From Anodontia alba (lineage: Eukaryota; Mollusca; Bivalvia; Lucinida; Lucinidae): a stretch of 64,000 nucleotides of DNA. Below, in pieces: positions 44,369-53,912 of the stretch; position 1 is the first letter of the stretch, and every line of letters begins with the position of its first letter. Under the pieces are notes generated by a model. The model made no database searches, was not told the origin of the DNA, and was given only the letters and a program-made list of their open reading frames with translations. The translations under genes were made by a program, and so were the position numbers. The stretch is from NCBI GenBank assembly GCA_964016985.1, contig OZ024824.1, positions 47,103,168 to 47,167,167 of the forward strand, read 5' to 3'.

Positions 44369-45191
44369 AAAATTTGAGCAAATTTGGCTCAGTGGCTTCA
44401 GAGGAGAAGTTGTCTGAAATTCTCAACAATTTTCCAACACAAATGTTTTGGGGCTGATACAAATGCATAGGGAAGCAAACTTGACCTTGCCGTGAAAAGG
44501 TCAAATGTCAATGTACGACAAATTTTTTAGCAACTTTGGTAGAGCTCCTGTCCTCGATGATTTGTGCACAGATTCAGCCCCAAGGCATCCTCGGTTCTGG
44601 AGAAGAAGATTTTTAAAGGTTTTTACCATATATGGGCATGGCAGCCATCTTGGTCAACGGACAGCGACAATTTTAGCAACCTTTTGTTTCCCCACCCTAA
44701 GGTGGCTCCATATGAAATTTGAGCTAAATTGGCTCAGAGGCTTCAGAGGAGAAGTTGTTCGAAATTCTCAACAATTTTCCCATTCAAATGTATGCTCATA
44801 CAAATGCATAGGGAAGCGAACCTGACCTTGCCGTAAAAAGCACAACGTCACCGTACGACAATTCTTTTAGCAATTTTGGTAGACCTCCCGTCCCCGATGA
44901 TTTGTGCAAAGATTCAGCCCCAAGGCATCCTCGGTTCTGGAGAAGAAGATTTTTAAAGGTTTTTACCATATATGGGCATGGCAGCCATCTTGGTCAACGG
45001 ACCGCGACCATTTTTGCAATCTTTAGTTCCCCCACCCTAAGGAGGCTCCATATGAAATTTGAGCAAAATTGGCTCAGCGGCTTCAGGGGAGAAGTCGTTT
45101 GAAAATGTTAACGGATTGACGGACGCAGGGACGGACGGACGGACGAAAAGTGATCACAAGAGCTCATCTTGAGCATAGCTCAGGTGAGCTA
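44369..45191 (+). mobile_element. Family A core array with tail, headless, joined to D
   Basis: It starts at TTGAGCAAATTTGGCTCAGT, the same A-unit position as the array at 30177, and ends with GGACGGACGGACG and GCTCAGGTGAGCTAAAAA. Two to three core units are present. Confidence 0.75.
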
Positions 45192-46062
45192 AAAAGTGTG
45201 ACAAATGGACAAACAGACTGACGGATGAACGAAGGCAAAATAATATGCTCCATCAATTTCATTCGAAACTAGGGGCATAATCAGGTCATCTACTCATCAC
45301 TACCAATCTATTCATCCAGTTTCAAGGCTCCAGCTTCAACAGTTTTTGAGATATTTTGCTGACAAGGGAAACATGCCCAAATTTACAAAGGGCCATTACT
45401 CATGAAATATTTTTCAGAATTTACACAAAAGTTAATCGGGTCACCTACTCATCATTACCAATCAATTCACCAAGTTTCAAGTCTCTAGCTCTAACAGTTT
45501 TTGAGATATTTTGCTGACAAGATAAAAATGCCCAAAGTTACAAAGGGCCATAACTCAAGAAGTATTTTTCAAAATTTATTCAGAAGTTAATCAGGTCACC
45601 TACTCATCACTACCAGTCTGTTCATCAAGTTTCAAGGCTCTAGCTCCAACAGTTTTTGAGATATTTTGCTGACAAGGTAAAAATGCCCAAAATTACAAAG
45701 GGCCATAACTCATGAAATATTTTTCAGAATTTATTCAAAAGTTAAGCAGGTCACCTACTCATCACTACCAGTCTATTCATCAAGTTTCAAGGCTCTAGCT
45801 TCAATAGTTTTTGAGATATTTGGCTGACAAGATTGCATTCATATTTTTTCAAAGGCCCATAACTCAGGGAAGGGGCATAATCCTGTCAAGAAAAAAAAAC
45901 TGTGTGAGCTATTTTTTCATGAGGAATCCATATAAGAAATTTCAAAACAGTAGCATGCACAGTTCTAAAGTTATGCTATGCAACAAAAAGGTGTGAGAAA
46001 CGGACGGACGAGCGCCCCAGAACCAATATGCCCCTCCAACTTCCTCGAAGTTGGGGGCATAA
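45192..46062 (+). mobile_element. Family N element (CATAA superfamily)
   Basis: A short tail-like piece (CAGACTGACGGATGAACG, AGGGGCATAATC) at 45200-45280 precedes four units of about 150 bp. These carry ACAAAGGGCCATAACTCATG, AGGTCACCTACTCATCACTA and AACAGTTTTTGAGATATTTT. The tail is AACGGACGGACGAGCGCC and the hairpin ATGCCCCTCCAACTTC-CTC-GAAGTTGGGGGCAT then AA. Non-coding. Confidence 0.7.
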
Positions 46063-46299
46063 TGAACTGAGGCTTAACAGGAACAGATGCACCTTCACAG
46101 GGAATAACTCAGATATGGCCTCAGTGGGAGGGGCTATTCTTAAGGAAAGGACTGGCTTCCTTTGGGAGCAAATTCTTTCCTTTAAGATGATGATTTGTGT
46201 TTTATGTACCTTTCAATATTATTTCAGTCATATCGAGATGATTGAAGGATGATATTGAGAGGCTCTGTGCAAAAGAGGGTCGTAAGGTCACGAGATGAA

Positions 46300-46381
46300 T
46301 TCCTCCTCCAGCGGGATTCGAATCTTGGACCTCATGAGCTGAAGTCGAGAGTGCTAACCACTCAGCTACCTGGATGCCTCT
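46300..46381 (-). mobile_element. tRNA-like SINE head, minus
   Basis: On minus the order is AGGTAGCTGAGTGGTTAGCA (A-box-like) then AGATTCGAATCCCGCTGG (B-box). The pairing suggests a Leu/Ser-like origin, but the acceptor ends do not pair. It lies just 5' (on plus) of the Tudor-type exon. Confidence 0.45.
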
Positions 46382-46549
46382 CTTCCCTTTAAGACAAGCC
46401 CCTACTTATGAAAATATTTAAATATATGTATTTGGGAAGCAAACTCCTTTCATCAAAAGTTGTCTCCCTTGGAATAACAGTGACAAAATCTCCAGGTGTA
46501 TCCATTTACCTTAATTTCTTGTATTTGTGTGTACAAAATGAACACAGAC

Positions 46550-46703
46550 CTGTAAGACCAGGAACAGAATGTTCTGATTCAAAGTTGGCAAATTCCAAGA
46601 AGACGAGGGCATCTCTGACAGAGACAGGTCTATCATCAATGATATCTTCATCAGGAGGTTTACTTAGATCCACCTGTAGAATGTTGTTCTCTTCTTGTAT
46701 TAC
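46550..46703 (-). CDS. Tudor-domain gene, internal exon (end of a Tudor module)
   Basis: The minus strand reads TATTTTGGCAG, exon from 46703, ending CTTACAG followed by GTCTGTG at 46549. It is 154 nt, starting in phase 0 and ending with one nucleotide over. The peptide runs from VIQEENNILQVDLSKPPDED to a tail with RPVSVRDALVFLEFANF. A DLS..DD..VSV.DALV..GFA-type strand and helix closes an extended Tudor (Tudor-SN) module in TDRD proteins. Joined to the exon at 15408-15520 it stays in frame, giving an end-of-module, linker, start-of-module order. The coding stretch has acidic, non-repetitive composition quite unlike the surrounding arrays. A plus-strand frame over the same bases is a shadow. 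Neither exon alone proves the family, but the pair is mutually supportive. Confidence 0.65.
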
Positions 46704-47598
46704 CTGCCAAAATAGACACAAAGACTACTTTATCACATGACCGTCAAGTTGTTCAGTGAAATAACTGTCAACGACTTAAAGACGGGTTCGTTCTTCAGAA
46801 TTGGACCAGGAATAGGACTGACCACAACTGGAAATATAATATATGAAAAATATATTATAAGTCAAAAATACGCATTGACAACGTTCACAGAAAAGTGTAG
46901 ACCTTATCTGTCTTACATAATAATGGCAAGTGCACTGATCAAGTAGATAAATTATGCAAAATACATTTTCATACTAAACACATTGATCATGCCATTGATC
47001 ATGCCAGAAAAATATAACTTCAGAAATGGTACGGATTTTCACACATGATGCCAAAATATTAACGTTGACCTTGACCTTGCAATTTCATATGACATCTACA
47101 CCTCAATCATCAATACCATCTAATTGCACTTTACAACAATAAGTTTCCAGGATTAATTCATAGAAACATAAGGAATATCATACAACTACATACCTGGAAA
47201 TATAATATATGAATCAAAGGACTGATAGTCCTAAGAGTCTGCTAGCTTGTAAAGTACTAATGGAGTGCTGTGTATCTTCTATGCAATTTTACACAATACA
47301 TGCAAAGAAGATAGACGACATTCCAATGCTACCAATACTATACGATAAGATGGAGCTCTATGGAATATATCAAGCATCTGGGCATTGCACTTCCTGAATA
47401 GAAGACTTTCTTTAAAAACTCTTAAATTCTGCTGGTAAGTGCATGTCCTTGACAAATCTGACCTCAAGGCCAAGTCTTGGAGAAATTTCAAACTACACTG
47501 AAAGATGATTCTGCATGCAAAATTTCTAGCTAGGACGGACAAATACAGATGGACTCACTAATATACACTTAAATGCAGCTATGGTGACTATGTCTTGC
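46704..47598. other. Intronic or intergenic stretch
   Basis: It contains a 37-nt segment (46846-46882) identical to one at 63659-63695 and a doublet of GGAAATATAATATATGAA (46829 and 47197). A minus frame of 87 codons at 47279-47542 has mixed composition but no domain that I recognise and no clear splice sites. Confidence 0.35.
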
Positions 47599-48036
47599 TC
47601 AGCGCAAGCGGGCTTGACAAAAAGGAAGATATTTGTTCAAGTTATTTTTCTTCAAACTATTAGCACATTGTTGACAGATCCATTCCTTATCCTCCACACT
47701 TTTATGTCCTAATGTACAGAGTCTTTTCATCTCGGGCTTTAGACCCTGAATATCAAATTTAACATCAGAATGTCTGAAAAATGTTTGACAACAACTTGTA
47801 CATATGTACTGGGGACCACAAGACACCAACTTGTGAAACTGTGTGACTATAGCACTTTCTTTGTTTTTAAATTTCTTACTGCTCAAACCATCTTTTGATG
47901 TGTCACTTAACTTAAGTTTCTTATTCAGGGAGGTTTGCAATTCTTCACATATAAGGGGTGAATCAAGTAATGCGGAACCGTGTTCATTTAAGCTGTCAGC
48001 AAGCTGGGAGGAAGCATAAGGCTGTGATGGACACAA
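47599..48036 (-). pseudogene. Helitron/Helentron protein fragment: Cys-rich N-terminal domain
   Basis: The 145-codon frame contains LVSCGPQYICTSCCQTFFRH and, after a linker, KSVEDKEWICQQCANSLKKN. The paired CxxC motifs and the W-I-C-x-x-C-x-x-x-L-K-K pattern are those of the domain (DUF6570-type, by recollection) that precedes the Helitron-like region in animal Helitron helicase proteins. The expected continuation (a PxxSxANG-like stretch) is replaced at the C-terminal end and the frame stops, so Rep and helicase parts are missing. It lies 170 bp downstream, on the same strand, of the protease fragment, so the two are pieces of one decayed gene. It could have come from the autonomous partner of the non-autonomous elements around it. 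Confidence 0.6.
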
Positions 48037-48208
48037 CTCAAATGAAATACATTCTTGTAAAGGAGGATAGGTAGTTATGTCACAAATTTGAAACCCAGCT
48101 CATTGGTATCATTTTATGGTCTCCCTGCAAACATGAGATATACAGAGTGAATGCAAATCAAACTGACTCACCGCTTTTGTAGTAAAGGAATTATCAAAAC
48201 TAAACAAT

Positions 48209-48789
48209 CTACGCAAATGTAAGGAAAATGCCAGTTATATTTGTTTTCTTTAACAAAATGTTTTTGCCATTAACATTTGGCATTCCATCTGAAGCTCTTG
48301 CATGTGACTCAAAAAGGTAGAAACAGTCACCTTGTTCCAATAATGCAATAGAAAAGCCATTGCAAATGAAGACTGCATATGGGTTGAATGAGAAAGTCAT
48401 AGTTTTTTTTTTTTTTTCACTTTCCAGGGATAATGCTGGTTGTCAAGTGAAAAATAAGATGGCAAATCACATGGCTCTAAATAGTCATGATATGTCTTGG
48501 CATTCTTTTTTGCATACTTGTATAATTTATCTCCTGCAAACAGAATTTCATTCATGTTGTTGACATTCAACTTGTTGGTACAGATCCTTTTCTGTACAGC
48601 TTTCACCAATAATACTAAACAACATGGTAGGCATTGACGCCCTCTTGAATCAGGACTAAATATCCCATCTCTTTGATGGATACTTCCTTGCAATAATACA
48701 GATGCATTTTCTTGTAGCGACACCGCCTCGTGGCTGCGAAGAAGCAGCCGCGAAAAAGCAGCCACGACGGTGGCGTCAAATGATAACAC
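48209..48789 (-). pseudogene. Helitron/Helentron protein fragment: OTU/C76-like cysteine protease domain
   Basis: The N-terminal part (48397-48789) has GSIHQRDGIFSPDSRGRQC, the usual catalytic-Cys region of such domains, and ILFAGDKLYKYA. The C-terminal part (48209-48400, shifted frame) has GDCFYLFESHARASDGMPN with the expected catalytic His. The two frames meet at an A/T homopolymer (about 48404-48418), where a slipped length explains the break. Protease domains of this kind sit at the N-terminus of Helentron-type proteins in several animals. I infer a decayed copy; a sequencing slip in the homopolymer is possible, but the truncation after 47599 is independent of it. Confidence 0.6.
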
Positions 48790-49172
48790 GTATGGAATAG
48801 AACAGAATTGTGTGTACGGACCCTTGCCGTGGCCTGAAAAGTCGCAATGATTAAAGCGAATAACACCGAGTGTTTCGACTGAGACATGTGATGTCAGTCA
48901 GCCAATGAAAGTGCTCAGCGATACATATCGTGTCTAGTTTCCGACCTTCTGGGTGTTGCGACAACTGTGTGTGTTGTCGTATGACACCCAGCTTGTTTAC
49001 TAGAATCTACCGGCTGTCGACGAGTTTATTTTTCGTGAGGCTACAGACATGAAAGCTTCTTTTACCTGCATTTTTGAAATTCATGGTGTGTCGCACGCGA
49101 AAAACAACAACAGATACTTGTTTAGTTCTTCAGCAAAATTCCTGATGCCGTAAAGTGCATTTCATGTAGGCA
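48790..49172. other. Unique stretch upstream of the protease fragment
   Basis: Mixed sequence with no tandem structure; it could be the 5' flank of the decayed Helentron gene. No head motif (ACAAGAGG or ACTAGA) was found here, so its 5' terminus is not located. Confidence 0.35.
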
Positions 49173-49306
49173 ACCGGTAGCACAGGAGCTTGACGTTTGC
49201 TAATTTCTACTTATAGGGCCTGTCCCTACGATTATGAAATAATCGAAGGTTCGAAGGACAGGCCCTATAAGTAGAAATTATCCAATGTCAAGCTCCTGTG
49301 ACCGGT
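49173..49306. repeat. Foldback element, arms about 52 bp
   Basis: ACCGGTAGCACAGGAGCTTG then AATTTCTACTTATAGGGCCT is mirrored by AGGCCCTATAAGTAGAAATT and CAAGCTCCTGTGACCGGT. The loop of about 30 nt contains a smaller hairpin (CGATTATGAAATAATCG). A miniature foldback transposon is likely. The ACCGGT ends are themselves palindromic. Confidence 0.8.
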
Positions 49307-50220
49307 AGTGTAGCGTAACTTGGTACCTATTACCGGCGTGCACTGATTATCGGGTATTCAGAAATCATGACCCACAGACCACGGCCCCCGCCCATCGGGG
49401 CCAGCGAAGTAGTTGGGCTGCCTATAGTCTCCAGGGCAGAGTTGCCTTAGGCAGGGCCTGTTCATCATGTGATCGGGTTGGGTAAAAGTCCCACAAATCT
49501 GGAGGCAGTATCTTTAAATGGATACATTGTTGCATTTTTTTTCTTTTCTTTTTATTCGCTAGAATCATCATACAGCAAATACAATGTATAAATAGACTCT
49601 AAGGCTGGCTAATCTGGTCGATTATCACTCCTGTCATTGTGATCGATTATTTTTATCACTCCTGTCATTGTGATCGATTATTTATCACAAAAGATTTGGT
49701 CAATTTACTTGTCTGTCTGAGCAGGACTCTTCCCATGTTATACTTTACTGTATGTATTTGGTCAAATAGGCCTGAGCAAACAGTGTAGACCCAGATGGGA
49801 TGCCGCAAAATGTGGCGTCTCATTGATTATAAGACATCTGTAATGATAATCATTTTTGTGGAATTTATAGATCAGTTAATCAATTATCTGATTAATTTTG
49901 TCAGCCTAAATAGTCTGTGCGAATAAAAGTAATATACTCCATGTATTTTCGCGTTAAATTCAATATTGCGTTAAACTGATTTCTCAATGAAAATAAACGG
50001 CAGCGCCACCTACCTGCTGGATGTTTTAAATACAAAGTCACGCTTTAGTGGGCAAGGTTTGTTTTCAGAAATACACTGTTGTTTTGTGATTTCCGCTTAG
50101 AAAAGAAATATATTGACCGTGGTGATAACAGTCCTTAATGACATTTACACCTATATCTATTAAATCAATTTTTACAGCTAAGACTAACTTATTTTTTCTA
50201 TGAAAATATCAAATCTAAGG
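49307..50220. repeat. Unique stretch with a 2x tandem and a dispersed repeat
   Basis: TATCACTCCTGTCATTGTGA occurs twice in tandem at about 49623-49685. GTTATACTTTACTGTATGTA to GAGCAAACAGTGTAGACCCA (49737-49845) recurs, inverted, at 56045-56172. No coding sequence is seen. Confidence 0.5.
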
Positions 50221-50449
50221 TACCGTATTAATCCGCCTATAAGACGGGGATTTTTCCAAAAAAAAAAAAAGCCCCCCAAAATCCAGACCCATCTTATAAT
50301 CAAGATCTTTGGCCATATCGGTATTTTCGGCAAAGTCCGGTGGTGCCACGTGGTAACGGAAAATGCCGATCTTCGAAACCGGTAGAAGGATACAATGTTT
50401 ACCTTCGTCCCTTGACAGAAATAGCAGCAAGGTAATTTTGTAGGTGAAG

Positions 50450-51808
50450 TACCGAATTTTTCTGTGTACTACTCGCACCCGTGTATAACACGCACTGAAT
50501 ATTTGCTAAATAGTTTTGAAATAAAAAAAGAGATGTTCTATGTAAAACACGAAGAATTTATCTGTGCGTTATTTACTAAGTTACCAGATACTAAGTGTCA
50601 AATTTCACTAGGATTGAGTTGAAAATGGCCGAACTTGGAAGGTTTAGAGTAGAAACAGGCCGAATTTACGATAATGCTAACTGAATTTTCGTTGTGCAGC
50701 TCTGTTACCATGGGCCTCAGGCAACTTGATATAGTGTAGGCAGTTCTTTGCTTCCCCACTGCAGACGCTATGATAATAAAAATGTAGTTATTTCTTTTGT
50801 GTTCTCATAATTAACACCTTCTTTGTGTCACTTTCTTAACTGAGACGTGAAATTATCAACTCAGTGCCTCAGGGCAATGCAAACAACAACTAAAGTCGAC
50901 TAGTTGTCATTCTGACTGCCAATTAACCAATTAAGTGCACAGATGTATGCTGGTAGTTTGATTTTCTTATCATAAACATTGTTTATTTCAAACAATTTTT
51001 TTGGTAAGTTGGAAGAAAAGTTTAAATAAAAAAAAAGAAAAAAAAAAAAAAAAAAAAAAAAGATAAACATATGGCCAGTCAGCATTCTACGTAAATCTAT
51101 ATCGGGCCGTCATCGGCCCGTCAGGGTAGCTGACGGGCCGATGACGGCCCAATGTAGATTTACGTAGAATGCTAGCTGGGTGGTAAGAAAATAAAAGATA
51201 AAATGCAAATGACCGATCTACCTACCTCAAAAGCCCAGTTGGTTTTGTTTATTATCAATAATTTTAATAATTGCATAAACTTAAATACTTTTTTATTTTT
51301 TCAATGTATGATCGTTCGTGCCAATATTTATGTTCTACCAAATTTATTTCCTATTTTGAACTACAATAAATCAGTTGTGCAGGCTGATTTATTCAAGTTA
51401 CGGTTGAGTCTGTCAAAGTCCGGTAATCAATACAGATTCATATGCATATGCCTGTTTGAGTAGTTTCCCTTTGAAGAGATCACATGATCAGCAAAATAAA
51501 AAAGCGTAAACAAAAAAAAGCATGGACATGAAAAGGATATCAAATTACTACAAATCAGATCGAGTTGCTTGTTTTGAGCTGCCAGAACCCTGGTATGGGC
51601 GAGATAGGCATAAAAATCATGAATATCTTATAGCAATCATTCTATTTCGCATTTTTAACGGGCGATCGTGAATGTCATGAGTTTTCGCGACTGATTATCT
51701 TGGTGATTTCTGTCCCGATTTTGGTGTTCCTATAAATAATACACATCGGATTTTTATAAACGTTTTCTGGGTAAATAAGGTGCGTGTTATACACAGTTAA
51801 ATACGGTA
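50450..51808. mobile_element. Inner TIR element nested in the 50221-52058 element
   Basis: TACCGAATTTTTCTGTGTA and GTGTATAACACGCAC (50481-50495) are mirrored by TGCGTGTTATACACAGTTAA and ATACGGTA at 51781-51808. Ends begin TACCG(T/A)ATT, the same word as the outer element, so the two are related. The interior contains poly-A at about 51029-51061 and the foldback at 51075-51179. No coding frame is recognised. Confidence 0.6.
51075..51179. repeat. GC-rich foldback, arms about 48 bp, loop about 8 nt
   Basis: CAGCATTCTACGTAAATCTA, a short bulge and GGGCCGTCATCGGCCCGTCA are mirrored by TGACGGGCCGATGACGGCCC and TAGATTTACGTAGAATGCT. The arm itself contains a smaller palindrome (GGGCCGTCATCGGCCC). 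It is the third nesting level at this locus. Confidence 0.85.
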
Positions 51809-52058
51809 TGCATGCTTGTAAGTGGTGTTGGGAGTTTTTTTTAATTCCTGCTCTGTGATAAATTCACTTACAAATCTGACCAATCATCGCCGATGTCTTC
51901 ATGTACTTTAGGAATTTCTGAGTGGCAGGGAATGTCTCCGACAGGCGACTTTTTTAACCCATCTTATAATTAATTAAAAGCAAAATCCTGCCTGGGAAGG
52001 GCCCAAAAACAGCCCCCGTCTTATAAACAAATCGTCTTATAGGCGGATTAATACGGTA

Positions 52059-53912
52059 TCCGTACTTTATTTTGAAAATGGCCAAAATTTGCAAAAATCA
52101 CATTACAATTACATGATGATTTTCTGCCAAAAATTCAATTAACGCGAAGTTACATGGCTTTTGGTTCAAAATGGCGGCAACATGGTTGGCTTGTTTACAC
52201 AAATGCTTTCACAAATCAAATCCAAAGAACTGCATTATTTGTACATAAAATAAATGCTCAGATAATAATTTAGATGACTTCAGAATTATTTTCAGCATTT
52301 GTCTCTGTAAGTAGTTATGATGAAACGTTTTACCATTAGTAACGTGAAAATACATGAAACCGGGCTAAATAATAACAGCTATAAAATTCTAAGATGTGAA
52401 TTATATGGGACTAGACTTAAAAAATACAGTAATTATTATACTGTACACATATGTATAGTAAAAACTTAGCAAACTAGATCACAAATCTTGATTTTGATCA
52501 TGGTTCTGTTGGACATCCCAGTAGGGCTAGCTGTTGAAAGAACTTATAAGCATTAAAAGCTCTACACAGCTTATGTTGTCTATTTCTTAAATTCTTATAT
52601 GCAACCTTTTATTTAAGGCTCTTTATCTTTATTTATAATGACTGAAATATTTTTTACCCACACTCCTCAATTATCTGGACAATTTTTATTAGCTGCAAAA
52701 ATACCAAGAACATTTTGAATCCTCAAAGTCATAGTGACATGCCCATGCTCCAACTCTGCACACACATAAGCATATAGGTGTAGACAAGTGAATTTTGTTG
52801 TCTGAACACTAAAGCTGGCACAATTGATCAGATACAGTCATTTGGCTAGAACCAGGTAAAGTTATGCTTCATAACAATTTCCAAATAAGTGGCTGATCAA
52901 AATTTGGACTTTATTGGCTGATACAGAGTACTAGCCTTCCTTGAAATATCACACCAAAGACTTTGTCCTTCGCCTTAGGTTATCTGCCCTTGTGATGAAT
53001 GTGAAGTTCTCCACTGATTTGGCTAGTTCCAAATAGTTTCGCTAGTTCCAAATAATAAATGAGGGATCTGTAAAAATCCCTCACATAATGCAACAGCCTC
53101 TATATATTATTTTATCAACTTGGATAATGTGTTACGGAGAAAATTAATTCAATATAAGACATTTGTCGCAAAGCGACATGTTCACAAAGACCTTAAAACA
53201 GATCCTTTAAGCAAAAATCGTATAATTCATGGTATAACAATTTTTCGGCATGTACACCCTCCTTACTGCAAAATTTAGCTCCTATTTTCTGGATTTAATA
53301 ATCTTTCGGATATAAATATATTTCAATGAGGTTTAAGAAGTTGAAAGGAGTATGTGCATAAGGTCCTATTTTCCCCCTTCTGAAGCCCGAAAATAAAATA
53401 TGCTTGCAGTAAAATTATGTGTTAATTAATCCAATTGTAGCTTGTGTTTAGCACTGTGTGATGCCGCTACAAAGTCTCCCTGCACTTTGTCAAAGTACAG
53501 ATAATATATAAGCAACGACATGAAGAACCTGTCTTCGAGGTTTTCGACCAAATAAGACTCAGACCTGCTTACTCAGCTGTAGACTGGCTAACTCGGCCAT
53601 TGTGCCAGATTAGCTAGTCTTGAAAGTTTTGATAGGTTGTTTACTGTCTAGACAGCGAACAACAACGGTGCTGATCAGACTGCGCATAGCAAAAACCACG
53701 TGTCTTTGTTGATCGCATATGGCATAAGATTTTTATCCCATGAAGAGGCTCATATATCGCTTCAATAGTCTGTCACATGTCTGAGATTCTTGTACATACA
53801 CTACATCAATATCTACACTCCTTTAAACACAGCATGTGAACACCTTACCTGAAATTTGATTTCTGGGTCAGTTACTCACCTCAACTCCTTACCATACTTT
53901 ATCTAAAATTGA
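52059..53912. other. Unique sequence, no gene recognised
   Basis: AT-rich, mostly non-tandem. A small tandem of GCTAGTTCCAAATA (about 53022-53057) and a hairpin TGAGGGAT..ATCCCTCA (53060-53083) are the only structures I see. A GATCAGACTGCGCATAGCAA word near 53673 resembles dispersed bivalve repeat words. It may be host intron or flank of the Tudor-type gene. Confidence 0.4.

Larger units (their letters stand above)
50221..52058. mobile_element. TIR element, 1.84 kb, perfect 26-bp inverted ends
   Basis: TACCGTATTAATCCGCCTAT extended to 50246 is perfectly mirrored at 52033-52058. Subterminal words follow on both sides (CCCATCTTATAAT at 50290 and 51959; GCCCCCC and CAGCCCCCG). If TA is the target, Tc1/mariner-like is possible, but other superfamilies use such ends, so the family is left open. 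The interior holds a second TIR pair and no transposase frame, so it is non-autonomous. Confidence 0.75.

Noticed and set aside
46408..46740. 110-codon plus-strand frame
   Set aside because: It overlaps the minus-strand Tudor-type exon, which has both splice sites and a recognisable peptide; the plus frame is a shadow.
48615..48887. 90-codon minus frame upstream of the protease fragment
   Set aside because: It overlaps the frame that carries the GRQC motif and has no features; a shadow.
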